A stretch of DNA of 64,000 nucleotides from Phycisphaera sp. Lineage in GTDB: Bacteria > Planctomycetota > Phycisphaerae > Phycisphaerales > Phycisphaeraceae. A program made the position numbers and the translations under genes. The stretch covers positions 37,498 through 101,497 of the forward strand of contig WGMF01000035.1 of NCBI GenBank assembly GCA_016125215.1. The letters are read 5' to 3'. Positions 34,560 through 44,188 of this stretch are shown here, in pieces; positions within the stretch are counted from its first letter, which is position 1; each line of letters starts with the position of its first letter. The notes beneath the pieces are model-generated. The model worked only from the letters and a program-made list of their open reading frames with translations, did not search any database and was not told the origin of the DNA.

Positions 34560-36086
34560 ATGACACTCCCCTGCCGCAAGATGCTCGTCTCTGTCTCCGC
34601 CGCCGCGCTGGCTTTCACCCACCATGCCGCCGCTCAACCCGCCAAGCCCGCAGATACCCCACACCAGCCCGCCAAACCCAACGTCCTGTTCATCGCAGTG
34701 GACGATCTTAAACCACTACTCGGTTGCTACGGCAACACGCTCGTCAAGTCGCCGAACATCGACAGGCTTGCGGACAAGGGGACGGTGTTTCTCTATAACT
34801 ATTGTCAACAGGCGGTCTGTGCGCCGTCGCGCGCGAGCCTGCTCTCGGGTTGTCGGCCGGACACGACGAGGGTGTGGGACCTCCAAACCCCGCTGCGTAC
34901 GACGCTGCCCGACGTGGTGACGCTGCCGCAGCTTTTCCGCGAGTCGGGTTACACCACCCTCGACTACGGGAAGATCTACCACCACCTCACGGCTGACGAC
35001 CCCAAAGCCTGGAGCGAAGTGCCCATGAGGTTCCCGGGCATGCAATGGCTCGCACCCGAAAGCAAAGAGATCATCCGCAAGAGGTACGAAACCGAGGGCG
35101 AAGCGGCCATGAACAAGGGCCAGGTGCGTGGGCCGGCCTATGAGAGCGCCGACGTGCCGGACAACGCTTACAGCGACGGCCAGATCGCGGAGGCCGCGGT
35201 TAAAAAATTGCATGACTTTGCCCAAACGGGCGAGCCTTTCTTCCTCGCGGTCGGCTTCTACCGCCCCCACCTGCCCTTTAACGCCCCTAAGAAGTATTGG
35301 GACCTCTACGATCACAACACTATCGCACTGGCCGACAACCCCGAACCGCCCAAGGACTGCCCCGACATCGCCCTGACCAACTCCGGCGAGATACGTGCCT
35401 ACGCCAACATCCCCAAAAAGGGCAAGCCCGCGGAAGACGACGTGGCTCGCATGTTGATCCACGGCTACCTTGCCAGCGTGAGCTACACCGATGCGCAGGT
35501 CGGCAAACTTCTCGATGCGCTCAACGACAACCACCTCGCGGACAACACCATCATCGTCCTCTGGGGCGACCACGGCTGGCACCTGGGCGACCACGGCCTG
35601 TGGTGCAAACACACCAACTTCGAGTCCGCCACGCACGCCCCGCTCATCATCAGCGTCCCCACCCCCGGAATAGTCCCGGGTTTCAAGTCCGGCAAGACCG
35701 AACGCCTCACCGAGTTCGTCGATATCTTCCCGACGCTCTGCGAACTGGCGCACCTGCCCCCGCCGGCCACGCTCGAAGGCACAAGCCTCGTCCCGCTCAT
35801 GCGTAACCCCGAACTCCCCGTGACTCAGTGGAAGCCTGCGGCCTTCAGCCAATACCCGCGCGGCGGCGTCATGGGCTACTCCGTGACCGACGGCCGATAC
35901 CGTTACACACGATGGCAGAAAAAAAACGACGGGTCGGTTGTGGCCACCGAACTCTACGACCACCAGACCGACCCGGAAGAGAACATCAACATCGCGGTTG
36001 TCGATGGACACGCCGATGTCCGCAACCGGATGAATAAATTACTCGACGGGGGCTGGCAAGCGGCACGACCGGGCAAGAGCCATTGA
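34560..36086 (+). CDS. Secreted sulfatase (iduronate-2-sulfatase-like)
   Basis: 508 residues with an N-terminal signal peptide (cleavage near AAAQ, residue 26). The formylglycine motif is CAPSR (Cys87 to Arg91) within VCAPSRASLLSG; metal-binding residues occur in FIAVDDLKPLLG and WGDHGWHLGDHGLW, and WCKHTNFE fits iduronate-2-sulfatase-type members (family S1_7). Cys87 needs conversion by a formylglycine-generating enzyme not seen here. Such sulfatases remove sulfate esters from algal or host glycans, a typical planctomycetal trait. The gene is co-directional with the URO-D-family gene and a SASA esterase, suggesting one glycan-related cluster. Confidence 0.92.
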   Translation: MTLPCRKMLVSVSAAALAFTHHAAAQPAKPADTPHQPAKPNVLFIAVDDLKPLLGCYGNTLVKSPNIDRLADKGTVFLYNYCQQAVCAPSRASLLSGCRPDTTRVWDLQTPLRTTLPDVVTLPQLFRESGYTTLDYGKIYHHLTADDPKAWSEVPMRFPGMQWLAPESKEIIRKRYETEGEAAMNKGQVRGPAYESADVPDNAYSDGQIAEAAVKKLHDFAQTGEPFFLAVGFYRPHLPFNAPKKYWDLYDHNTIALADNPEPPKDCPDIALTNSGEIRAYANIPKKGKPAEDDVARMLIHGYLASVSYTDAQVGKLLDALNDNHLADNTIIVLWGDHGWHLGDHGLWCKHTNFESATHAPLIISVPTPGIVPGFKSGKTERLTEFVDIFPTLCELAHLPPPATLEGTSLVPLMRNPELPVTQWKPAAFSQYPRGGVMGYSVTDGRYRYTRWQKKNDGSVVATELYDHQTDPEENINIAVVDGHADVRNRMNKLLDGGWQAARPGKSH

Positions 36087-36156
36087 TCGCTGTTGAACCC
36101 ACCGCTTATTCAACTATTACCACGTGTTAGACCCCGAATACACAAGGAGCATTCTC

Positions 36157-37197
36157 ATGACAGTCTCCAGGATCGCATGGACCCTCGTGGCCCTGTTCAT
36201 TGTGACGGGCACAGCGGTGTCGAGCGCACTATCCAAAGAGGTGCAGGTCTTCATCCTCGCGGGGCAGTCGAACATGGTCGGCCACGGCAAGGTGGAGACG
36301 GGCAGAGAGCCCAACACCTTCGAGCCCCGCAAATCCGCAAAGGAAGTCAAAGGCGGGCTGGGTAGCCTGAGGGATATGGTGAACAAGCACCCCGACCTCT
36401 TCGGGCCGAAGGGGAAGACACCCATCGTCGACGACGCGGGCAAATGGCTCGTACGCAGCGACGTGTTCATCGATTGTGTTGCCGACAACAAAGACGTGAA
36501 AGGCCAACTCACGACCGGCTTTGGCGCGGGGCAATGGATCGGTCCCGAGTTCTCGTTTGGCTTCACGGTCGGCGATGCAATCAAGGACCCGGTGCTCATC
36601 ATCAAGACCTCGTGGGGCGGCAAGGACCTGTGCGTCGACTTCCGCCCGCCCAGTTCCACCGGCGAACCACCCCGCAAGTGCGAGCCGGAGGACGTGGGGC
36701 ATTACTACCGATTGATGATCGAGACGGTCAAGAAGGACCTGGCCAACATCGAAAAAGATTTCCCCGAGCTTAAGGGTTACACACCTCGCATCGTCGGGTT
36801 CGGCTGGCACCAGGGCTGGAACGACGGCGGCAACGAGGCCGCGGTCAACGAATACGAAAAGAACATGGCCAACTTCATCCGTGACGTGCGCAAGGACCTC
36901 GATGCCCCCGACATGCTCTTTGTCATTGCCAACACCGGGATGGTCGGCCCGGATGCAAAAGGTATCCGTGCCAAGCTCTGCGAAAACCAGCTCGCGCTGG
37001 GCGATCCGAAAAAACACCCCGAGTTCGCTGGCAACGTCGCTGCCGTCGAGACACGCAGCTTCTACCGACCGCCCGAGATGTCCCCATCCGACTTCGGCTA
37101 CCACTGGAACCACAACGGCGAGAGCCACTTCCTTGTCGGCAAGGCCATGGCCGAGGCGATGCTCAAGCTCATCGGCAACGACAAACACAGACCCTGA
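36157..37197 (+). CDS. Secreted SASA-domain carbohydrate acetylesterase
   Basis: 346 residues from ATG 36157 (AAGGAG 8 nt upstream; the open frame starts 33 nt earlier). A signal peptide ends near residue 24. GQSNM (Ser38) is the SGNH nucleophile block, GFGWHQGWND the second conserved block, and HWNHNGESHF holds the likely catalytic His near the C-terminus. This is a second SASA/DUF303-type esterase of a different subgroup from the one at the left edge. It probably acts on acetylated sugars freed by the neighbouring sulfatase. Substrate unknown. Confidence 0.88.
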   Translation: MTVSRIAWTLVALFIVTGTAVSSALSKEVQVFILAGQSNMVGHGKVETGREPNTFEPRKSAKEVKGGLGSLRDMVNKHPDLFGPKGKTPIVDDAGKWLVRSDVFIDCVADNKDVKGQLTTGFGAGQWIGPEFSFGFTVGDAIKDPVLIIKTSWGGKDLCVDFRPPSSTGEPPRKCEPEDVGHYYRLMIETVKKDLANIEKDFPELKGYTPRIVGFGWHQGWNDGGNEAAVNEYEKNMANFIRDVRKDLDAPDMLFVIANTGMVGPDAKGIRAKLCENQLALGDPKKHPEFAGNVAAVETRSFYRPPEMSPSDFGYHWNHNGESHFLVGKAMAEAMLKLIGNDKHRP

Positions 37198-37276
37198 TGA
37201 CACGCCGTCACCGTGCCGAATGACACCCAAGACGCCCCTGCCTGTTGCGGGATTTTGACGTGTCTGGTGAGGCAGA

Positions 37277-38047
37277 TCACCCGGGGATCGATCCGCACTC
37301 CGCCGGCGTCGCGCGGTTGTAGATCACCGGCAACCGCCCTTCCCACCTCTGCCACGGCCCGTCTTCGGTGGCCAGCGTGGCCATGAAGTGGGCGACGTTG
37401 ATTCGGCTGGTCTGGCCGGGGTTGAAGATCGCGCTGCGCGTGGGTGACGGGTGAACCTCATACTCCGTGACCTCACCCTCGTTTTTCAGGGAGTCCGGCC
37501 GAACGACCGCCCACCCGATGAACGGGGCCTCGTGCCCGATCTGTGTGCGCAGGTATTCCGCCGCCTCTTCGTTGTCCGCGTGCGGGGGCACCAGCCAACG
37601 GATCAGGCCCACGACCAGCACTTGAGCGATCGATATTGTTTCACCCAGTTTTGCGCGGCTGTTGCCCGCGGTGTTCATGAGGATGAAACGGACCTGCGTT
37701 GGCGGTCGGTTGCGTTCGATGGCCCGGCACAAACGCACTGCGGCGTCGGTCACGAGTCGGCGGGGCCTGCCCCAGATGCCCTTGAAGGTCATGTTGTGCC
37801 CCAGACACGACGCCACCGCGTCGCACCCGGAGACAAGACCTGACAACTTGTCATCATCGAGGTCGAGCAGCGCCGCCTCGGTGATGGACAAGCGCTCGTG
37901 GTCACGCACGGCGGCGGGCAGACGCTCACGCGAACGGACCACCACGCGGACGGCGTGCCCATGTTCGAGGAGCTGCGCGACAAGGTGCTTACCCGTCGCA
38001 CCCGTGGCACCGACGACGAGGATGACTTTGTGGGATGGCGATGACAT
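37277..38047 (-). CDS. NAD(P)-binding SDR-like protein (NmrA/atypical SDR)
   Basis: 256 residues from ATG 38047; 103 further codons are open but show no family sequence. The dinucleotide motif VVGATGATGKHLVAQLL (near 10-26), VRVVVRSRERLP, GCDAVASCLGHNMTF and FILMNTAGN match atypical short-chain dehydrogenases that bind NAD(P) and may be reductases, epimerases or non-catalytic regulators. No YxxxK pair is clear. It faces the SASA esterase convergently and is upstream of nothing obvious. Function unknown. Confidence 0.78.
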   Translation of the reverse strand: MSSPSHKVILVVGATGATGKHLVAQLLEHGHAVRVVVRSRERLPAAVRDHERLSITEAALLDLDDDKLSGLVSGCDAVASCLGHNMTFKGIWGRPRRLVTDAAVRLCRAIERNRPPTQVRFILMNTAGNSRAKLGETISIAQVLVVGLIRWLVPPHADNEEAAEYLRTQIGHEAPFIGWAVVRPDSLKNEGEVTEYEVHPSPTRSAIFNPGQTSRINVAHFMATLATEDGPWQRWEGRLPVIYNRATPAECGSIPG

Positions 38048-38217
38048 GATCGTGGCATGGTAAACCATCCCACGGGATGCCACACGACAAAGCGGAGGGC
38101 CACATGGCGTGGCCGCGAAGGCCGCCATGTGATTGGAGAATGTTGTTTGAAGCTGTGATTCCCACCCGTGGCGTCCCACGGATGGAAACCGTGGGCGTTC
38201 GTTGGGTTTTGAACCCG

Positions 38218-39519
38218 TCACACGCCCACGAGCTTGAGCATCGGTTCGAGCGCGCGTTCCCACGAGTATTCGCGCTCGACGTGTTCGCGTGCCGCCCCGG
38301 CAATGCCCTTGCGGTAATCGGGTTCGGTCATCAGGCGTTCGAGGTGGTTGACCCACTCATCGGGGTTCTGAGCGACAAGCAGGTGTTTGCCGGGGACGGC
38401 GTCGATGCCTTGAGAGGCTTGCTCAGAGCAGACCACAGCCCGTTGGCACGACATCGCTTCGAGCACCTTGTTCTGTGTGCCGCGCGCGATGAGCAGCGGC
38501 GCGATCACCGCCGCGGATTGCGAGAGGTACTGCCTCACGTCCGGGACCGAGCCGACGACTTCGACGCCCTCGTGTCGGCCAAGTTCCATGACGGCCGGCG
38601 TCGGGTGGCGGCCGACGATGACGAACTTCGCCCCCGGGAGACGTTGACGCAGTTTCGGCAGGACGTTCTTTACAAACCAGATGACGCCGTCGGCGTTGGG
38701 GCGGTAATTGAGCACGCCCACGAAGGTGATCGTCTTCGACTCGCCGGCGTCTTCGAGCGGGTGGAAATAATCCAGCGCCACGCCGTTGCGGACGACGACA
38801 AGGTTCGGGTGATCGCCCACGTGCTCGCGGTAGGCTTTGGCTTCGTTCTCGCTGACCACCGTGACGGCGTCGAAGCGGTCGAAGTCGCCGCGCTCGACAC
38901 GTCGGAGCCTCCTCGCCTCGGCGGCAAAGACAAAGCGCTTGGGCGACCACGTGGACTTCGCATACGCGCGCCACTTCTGGCTGTCGACGTCGACGAGGTC
39001 GATGACGTGACGGATGTCGGGGTTGTATTTTTTGCCCAGGCCGTGCGTGAGCAAACGGGCGTACTGGACCATGCCTGTGCAGAAGGTGAGCACGGTGTCG
39101 AAGGGCTGCTGTTCGTGCCACTGGAGGATGGAGTCGGCCAGGCCCTGTCGGTAGAAACACGCGGGGGTGACGGGCTTGCCGGTGGCCAGCGCGATGGCGC
39201 CCTTGAGCTTGCCCCAGTTGTTGGAGATGGGTTGGATGGCGACGCGTTGCGCCATGGTCATGAGCAACTGATGGTGCTGGAGCCAGACGGGGTCGTCGCT
39301 GGTGCAGGCGACGCCGAGCTCGGTGTGCTGGGCCAGGAGCTTGAGGAGGTTGTAGCTGCGGATGCGGTCGCCGCGGTCGGGCGGGTAAGGCAGGCGGTGG
39401 GTGAGCAGGAGGACGCGCGGCTTGCGTGCGGGGGCCGGCACGGGTGAGGGTGCGGGTGAGGGCGACGCTGCCGCCTCGGGCGTGGCGGGGTCCACAGCTT
39501 GGGGGGCCAGTGCGGTCAT
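38218..39519 (-). CDS. PEP-CTERM/exopolysaccharide locus glycosyltransferase (TIGR03087-like)
   Basis: 433 residues with a Pro/Ala-rich N-terminus (first 32). LLLTHRLPYPPDRGDRIRSY and DLVDVDSQKWRAYA are the hallmark of the sugar transferase family linked to exosortase/PEP-CTERM exopolysaccharide loci, and the GT-B donor half has VVRNGVALDYF, FVGVLNYRPNADGV and GTQNKVLEAMSC. It probably adds a sugar to the lipid-linked repeat unit of the exopolysaccharide. Last gene of the operon, 14 nt after the kinase-like gene. Confidence 0.9.
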   Translation of the reverse strand: MTALAPQAVDPATPEAAASPSPAPSPVPAPARKPRVLLLTHRLPYPPDRGDRIRSYNLLKLLAQHTELGVACTSDDPVWLQHHQLLMTMAQRVAIQPISNNWGKLKGAIALATGKPVTPACFYRQGLADSILQWHEQQPFDTVLTFCTGMVQYARLLTHGLGKKYNPDIRHVIDLVDVDSQKWRAYAKSTWSPKRFVFAAEARRLRRVERGDFDRFDAVTVVSENEAKAYREHVGDHPNLVVVRNGVALDYFHPLEDAGESKTITFVGVLNYRPNADGVIWFVKNVLPKLRQRLPGAKFVIVGRHPTPAVMELGRHEGVEVVGSVPDVRQYLSQSAAVIAPLLIARGTQNKVLEAMSCQRAVVCSEQASQGIDAVPGKHLLVAQNPDEWVNHLERLMTEPDYRKGIAGAAREHVEREYSWERALEPMLKLVGV

Positions 39520-39533
39520 CGCGTTGGGATAAC

Positions 39534-40559
39534 TCAGGCGTAACGGTAGAGGTAACGCGGGACGTGGTAGGTCATGTGCGTGAGGATGACGCCGGCCACC
39601 TCGCAGTTGGCGGCGCGGAGCAGTCGCTTGGCACGGTCCACCACTTCCACCGGCGTCTTGTTGAGTCGCACGACGAGCATGACCTGGTCGCTCATCGCGC
39701 CGAGGATGGCCGCGTCCGTCACGCTCACGACCGGCGGCGTGTCGATGAAGATGTGGTCGTAGCGGTCCTTGAGACGTTCGAGCAGTTGCACCATGCGCGG
39801 GCTGGAGAGCAGTTCGGTCGAGCTGACGATGTCACGTCCGCCGGCGGGCATGAACTGGAGGTTGTCGTAGACCGTCTTGTAGCAGGCCTGTTCGATGTCG
39901 TCGATCTCGCCCTTGAGCAGTGAGATCAGGCCCTTGTCGGTCTTGCGTGCAAAGAGCTTGGCAAACGAGGGCTTGCGGAGGTCGCCCTCGACGAGGAGCA
40001 CCTTCTGGTTCCGCAACTCGGAAAACGCGATGCCCAGGTTGATGCAGCTCACGCTCTTGCCCTCGGCGGGGGCGGAGCTGGTGATGACGTGCGTCTGGAG
40101 CTTGCGTGTCCGGGCACGGGCGAGGATCTGCGTGCGGATCGTGCGGTACTGTTCGGTGATGGCCGAGCCGCGGTCGTGGTGGACGATGATCTCGTCGGCG
40201 TAGCCGTTGAGCGACGGGTCGAACTCACCCTTGCGGACGGCGGGGAGGTTGTCGAGTTTTTCCAGAGTGTGCCGGTCGGATCGGGCCGCGGCGTCGGTGA
40301 CGACGGAGCCTGTGAGCTTGTTCTGACGCTCGTCGTGGAGCGTGGAGGTTTCGGGGGCCACACTGTCCAGTGCAAGAGCGGGTGTGCGGTCTTCGGGCTG
40401 CTGCGCGGCGTGCTTCATATCGTCCAACGGCAGCGCGGGCGATTCGTTCTGGGCTGGCTCGCCGGGCGCGGAGGCCTCGGCACCGATGGGGTCGACCGTC
40501 GGCTTGGTCGGCTTCTTGTCGCGCTGGGCGCGGCGGAGTGCGTCAAATACGTCGCCCAT
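39534..40559 (-). CDS. Exopolysaccharide BY-kinase-like ATPase (CpsD/CapB type)
   Basis: 341 residues. After a disordered Pro/Ala-rich region (to about 115) comes a ParA/MinD-like kinase domain: Walker A SSAPAEGKSVSC, Walker A' VLLVEGDLRKPSF, and Walker B FIDTPP. This is the bacterial tyrosine autokinase domain (TIGR03018 at PEP-CTERM loci), normally acting with the Wzz-type chain-length protein. The C-terminal tyrosine cluster is short (YLYRY). Its ATG lies inside the preceding ATPase gene (17-nt overlap), so it is translationally coupled. Confidence 0.88.
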   Translation of the reverse strand: MGDVFDALRRAQRDKKPTKPTVDPIGAEASAPGEPAQNESPALPLDDMKHAAQQPEDRTPALALDSVAPETSTLHDERQNKLTGSVVTDAAARSDRHTLEKLDNLPAVRKGEFDPSLNGYADEIIVHHDRGSAITEQYRTIRTQILARARTRKLQTHVITSSAPAEGKSVSCINLGIAFSELRNQKVLLVEGDLRKPSFAKLFARKTDKGLISLLKGEIDDIEQACYKTVYDNLQFMPAGGRDIVSSTELLSSPRMVQLLERLKDRYDHIFIDTPPVVSVTDAAILGAMSDQVMLVVRLNKTPVEVVDRAKRLLRAANCEVAGVILTHMTYHVPRYLYRYA

Positions 40560-41460
40560 CGTCCAACTCCTGTTGCGGCTGCGGGTCGGCGGAAATCGCG
40601 TCCGAAGCCACGGGGTCCTCTTGGAACATATCGGTCATCGAGCCTTCAAAGTTCGGCAACATCTGCGAGATCGCCCTGCGGACGACCCGGGAATCGATCA
40701 GCCGACTGTCGCCGGAATAGCCCACCAGCAGGGCATTATCACAGATCAGGTTCACCAGGCGGGGCACGCCCTTGGACCGCTCGTAGATCGCCTCCAGCGC
40801 GTTGCGGGAAAAGTCCACGTTCGGCCGACCGTTGCTGGCACGGACGAGGCGGAAGGCGATGTACCGCGTCATGTCGTCAAAGTCCATCGGCTGGAGGTGG
40901 CAATACATCACAATGCGCTGGATCAGGGGGGCCAGCCGGGGGTGGCGGAGCGTGGCACGCAATTCGGGCTGACCGAGGATGAGCAGTTGCACAAGCTTAT
41001 CGGTCTCGGATTCGAGGTTGGTCAGGAGACGGATTTCCTCGAACTCGTCGATCGACAGGCACTGGCCCTCGTCGATGATGACCACGCAGTTGCGCCCGAC
41101 CATCTTCTGGTGCTCGACGAATCGCTTGAGCGTCACGAGGAGCGAGGCTTTGTCGGCCGTCTGCGAGGCCTCGACGCCGAACTCGGACGCGATCATGCGG
41201 AGCAACTGTTGCGAGGAGACGCGGGTGTTGTTGATGAGCGCCACGCGTGCGTCGTGGCCGAGGCGGCGGATGAGCGTGCGGGTGAGCGTGGTCTTGCCCG
41301 CGCCGATCTCGCCTGTGATGAGTGCAAAACCACGGCGGTTGCGGACGGTGTATTCGAGCTTGGCCAGGGCTTCCTTGTGCTGCTCGGTCTCGAAAAAGAA
41401 GCGCGGGTTGGGCGTGTTCTGGAACGGAGCGGTGTGGAGGTTGTAGAAGGCTTCGTACAT
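40543..41460 (-). CDS. PEP-CTERM-locus AAA ATPase (ExeA/TIGR03015-like)
   Basis: 305 residues from ATG 41460; 14 earlier codons are open but are encoded by the neighbouring palindrome. MYEAFYNLHTAPFQNTPNPRFFF is the family opening. Walker A is GEIGAGKTTL, Walker B VVIIDEGQCLS, and RGVPRLVNLICDNAL-like sensor 2 is present near 235. This ATPase family occurs in exosortase-linked exopolysaccharide operons, probably in assembly or export. The palindrome starts 10 nt upstream of its ATG, so its 5' leader is a long hairpin. Confidence 0.88.
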   Translation of the reverse strand: MYEAFYNLHTAPFQNTPNPRFFFETEQHKEALAKLEYTVRNRRGFALITGEIGAGKTTLTRTLIRRLGHDARVALINNTRVSSQQLLRMIASEFGVEASQTADKASLLVTLKRFVEHQKMVGRNCVVIIDEGQCLSIDEFEEIRLLTNLESETDKLVQLLILGQPELRATLRHPRLAPLIQRIVMYCHLQPMDFDDMTRYIAFRLVRASNGRPNVDFSRNALEAIYERSKGVPRLVNLICDNALLVGYSGDSRLIDSRVVRRAISQMLPNFEGSMTDMFQEDPVASDAISADPQPQQELDDGRRI

Positions 41461-41469
41461 GGGGGAGGT

Positions 41470-41612
41470 TAACCGCCAAGACGCCAAGGGCGCCAAGACC
41501 AAGCGGAGAGATCGATTAGGGTTTCATAAGCGTTATGACGGTCGGTCCAAATACTCAGAAGATTACTTCAAATCTCCGTGTTTTCTTGGCGAACTTGGCG
41601 TCTTGGCGGTTA
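41470..41612. repeat. Inverted repeat of CGCCAAGNN words (word-array palindrome 3)
   Basis: Arms 41470-41498 and 41584-41612 agree at 27 of 29 positions; each is three 8-9-nt CGCCAAG words. The 85-nt interior is AT-richer. It occupies the gap between the chain-length gene and the ATPase gene within one operon, directly adjoining the ATPase start and the chain-length stop, so it is transcribed and can fold into a long stem. Confidence 0.85.
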
Positions 41613-41618
41613 GGTTTG

Positions 41619-43256
41619 TTATCCCAGAAGCATACGCTTGACGTAGCCCGCGGGGTTTTTCTTGAGCGACTGGAAGGCCACGGGGTCTTCGAGGCTCAGT
41701 TGGGTCAGCCAGAACGCGCCGAGCAGGATCACGACCAGGACCGTGCCCACGGCGGGGTAGACGGTCCAGCTCATGAGCTTTCGGCGGTAGCGTTCGTTGG
41801 GCGGGATGATCTCGTTGACCGTGCCGAACACGGGCAGCTTGAGCTCGTCGGTGGCGTGCTCGACGCTGTGGATCGAGTGGTCGAGCAACTCGGCCAAAAC
41901 GATCATGGCCACGCCGATGCCCAGGCCCATGATGATCGCCATGCCGATGATCTTGACCAGGTCGGGCGAGCTGGGGCGGGGCAGGTCGCTGGCACGCTGC
42001 TGGAATTTGAAGCGCACACCCTGTTCGCCGGCTTCCTTCTGGAACTGGAGCTGGGTGCGGTTCTTGTTGGTCTCCCAGAACTCGAGCTGCGACTGGGCCT
42101 CTTCGAGTTCACGGACGATGCGCTGGTACTCGTTGCGGATGACGAAGTAGTTCCGGTTGAGGATTTCGAGTTTGTCGATCTCCTTGCGCGCCTCGTCACG
42201 CTGGCGTTCGAGGGCGACGATGGTCCCCGTGAGGCTCTTGATTTCCTGGATCGCGCTGTTGCGCTGGGGGTTGGGCGTCATCTCGGTCCCGCCGGGCACT
42301 TCCTTGTCGAGCGTGGCAATCTGCTCGTCGACCTGCGCCATGAGTTCGCGCACGCGCTTGACCGAGGGGTGGTCCTCGGTGCGGCGCCAACGGGTGAGGT
42401 GGTCGTCGAGTTCAGCCTGGAGCTGCGCACGGCGGGAGAGGGCCGCGTCGCGCTCGGGGTTGGATTGCAGGAGTTTTTTCTCGATCATCTCCGGCTGGGA
42501 ATCCACCCACGTCTGCAGGCTCTTGCGTTTTTCGTCCGAGGTCTGGAGTTCCTGGTCGATCTGTTCGAGACGGGCACGCAGTTGGGCCAGACGGACCTGA
42601 ACGCTCGCGGGGTCGTCGGGGAGCAGGCCGGGGTTGTTCTGCTCGAACTGGAGTTTCTTGGTTTCGAGCTCGGCGACTTTGTCGCGGTTGCGTGCCACTT
42701 CCTGCTCGAAGAACGTGCGGGCGTTGACCAGGCGAGTCGAGAGGTCGCTCTTGGTGCGGTCGATGTAGTTGCTCACGAGGCGGTTGACGATGCGCGGCGC
42801 GTCTTCACGGTTGGCATCGGTGTAGCTGACCATGATGCGGTCGACCTGTTCGGTCTGCGTCTGGAAGCGGACGCCGAGCTTGCCCTGGATCGCCTCGACC
42901 ATGTCGGTCTTCATCCGCTGGCCCTCGGCGGTGAGGGTGTTGTCAGCGTTGTGGGGCAGGTTGCGGGTCATGCCCAGGTCTTCGACGAGCTGCTCCACCG
43001 CGGCGCGGTTCTTGATGTCCTGCACCAGCAGCGAGCGGATCGGGTCGAGCAGGCGTTCGCTGGCGGTGTCTTTCGAGTCGGTCATGCCCTCGGTGCGACG
43101 CTCGAAGATCGCCTCGGCGCGGTACTCGCGCGGGAGGAACTGCGCCGCCCACACCACGAGGATCATCGTGACCACCGCCGGGAAGAAAAACTTCTTCTTG
43201 TGGCGGAAAAGGATGAGAAGCCACTCACGCAGGTTTGTCGGCTTACGCCATGCCAT
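41619..43256 (-). CDS. Wzz-type chain-length determinant (TIGR03007-like)
   Basis: 545 residues from ATG 43256 (AGGGGA 8 nt upstream). A membrane helix lies near residues 25-45 and others near 435-460 and 500-525, with a long periplasmic coiled coil between (VARNRDKVAELETKKLQFEQN and onward to about 390), the polysaccharide co-polymerase layout. It controls chain length of the exopolysaccharide with the tyrosine-kinase-like partner encoded downstream. The family is the PEP-CTERM/EpsH-linked version. Confidence 0.9.
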   Translation of the reverse strand: MAWRKPTNLREWLLILFRHKKKFFFPAVVTMILVVWAAQFLPREYRAEAIFERRTEGMTDSKDTASERLLDPIRSLLVQDIKNRAAVEQLVEDLGMTRNLPHNADNTLTAEGQRMKTDMVEAIQGKLGVRFQTQTEQVDRIMVSYTDANREDAPRIVNRLVSNYIDRTKSDLSTRLVNARTFFEQEVARNRDKVAELETKKLQFEQNNPGLLPDDPASVQVRLAQLRARLEQIDQELQTSDEKRKSLQTWVDSQPEMIEKKLLQSNPERDAALSRRAQLQAELDDHLTRWRRTEDHPSVKRVRELMAQVDEQIATLDKEVPGGTEMTPNPQRNSAIQEIKSLTGTIVALERQRDEARKEIDKLEILNRNYFVIRNEYQRIVRELEEAQSQLEFWETNKNRTQLQFQKEAGEQGVRFKFQQRASDLPRPSSPDLVKIIGMAIIMGLGIGVAMIVLAELLDHSIHSVEHATDELKLPVFGTVNEIIPPNERYRRKLMSWTVYPAVGTVLVVILLGAFWLTQLSLEDPVAFQSLKKNPAGYVKRMLLG

Positions 43257-43441
43257 GTGTCTTTCCCCTGTCGGCGGGGCGCGTCGGCCCAGCCCGTTCG
43301 TGCGTCGCACCGGTCGCACGGATGCGATTCGGTCGCGGCGCTTTGGTCGATGTCAAACCCTGACCCTGGACCCTGATCGAAAACCTATCCACAGAGCCAG
43401 AACCCTGGCTCCTGATGACTTCGCAAACAGCCCCGCAGTGG

Positions 43442-44188
43442 TCAGAGGGCGCCACCGGTCGTCACCTGCGCCGAGGCCCGCGCCGGGGTCGAGACCGCAC
43501 GGATCGCCGGGTCCACAGGCATCAACAGGTTGCTCACGATCCTGCCGACGGCCGCAAGCGGGTTGATCGGCAGATAGATGATGTCGCCCTCTTCGAGGAC
43601 CGCGTTGTACTTGAGGTCGCCGCGTTGGATCATGTCGTTGAAGTCGATGGACATCCTGCGGACGAGTTCGCCCTGCTCGTTGGGACGCAGGACGACGAGC
43701 TTCTCGGGCCAGGCCGTCGCGGGGACGCCGGCTGAAAGCACCGCGTCAAGCACGGTATCCGTCCCGGTGTAGGGCTTGGGGCCGGCGTTCGTCTCGCCTG
43801 CCACGTAGTACTTCTTCGAGTTGAACTGCGTCACCTCGACCTGGACCGTCACGTCCTGGTAATACTTGAGCATCTTCTCTTCGACCTCGGCGGCCAGTTG
43901 GGTCGGGGTCTTGCCGGCGACGAAGATGTCGCCCAGGAGGTACATGGTGATGTAACCATCGGGGCGGATCGAGGGCGTGGCGTTGTCCACTTCCGGCGCG
44001 TTGGGCGCGATGATGCGGATGGCGTCGGGTGGCTCGATGATGTAAGGCTTGCCACCCACGATCGGCCGGGGCGATTTCATGAAGGCGTCATAGTCGGTGT
44101 ACTTGGTCGCACAGCCGGTCGAAAGACCCGCCGCCGTGATCGCCAGAACAAGCCCTAAAACCGTCAGCCAAGGTGTGTTGCGGTGCAT
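43442..44188 (-). CDS. Polysaccharide export outer-membrane lipoprotein (Wza-like)
   Basis: 248 residues from ATG 44188 (GGAG 8 nt upstream). The lipobox GLSTGC at 21-26 gives a lipidated Cys26. Next are the poly-export domain (YIIEPPDAIRIIAPNAPEV, SIRPDGYITMYLLGDIFV) and a SLBB-type domain (YYVAGETNAGPKPYTGTDTV). It forms the outer-membrane channel for exopolysaccharide and pairs with the chain-length protein encoded next, 185 nt downstream. Confidence 0.92.
   Translation of the reverse strand: MHRNTPWLTVLGLVLAITAAGLSTGCATKYTDYDAFMKSPRPIVGGKPYIIEPPDAIRIIAPNAPEVDNATPSIRPDGYITMYLLGDIFVAGKTPTQLAAEVEEKMLKYYQDVTVQVEVTQFNSKKYYVAGETNAGPKPYTGTDTVLDAVLSAGVPATAWPEKLVVLRPNEQGELVRRMSIDFNDMIQRGDLKYNAVLEEGDIIYLPINPLAAVGRIVSNLLMPVDPAIRAVSTPARASAQVTTGGAL

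Noticed and set aside
38077..39447. 456-codon plus-strand frame opposite the glycosyltransferase gene
   Set aside because: Antisense shadow; the minus-strand glycosyltransferase has strong family motifs.
41535..43376. 613-codon plus-strand frame opposite the chain-length gene
   Set aside because: Antisense shadow of a well-supported gene; composition reflects codon bias.
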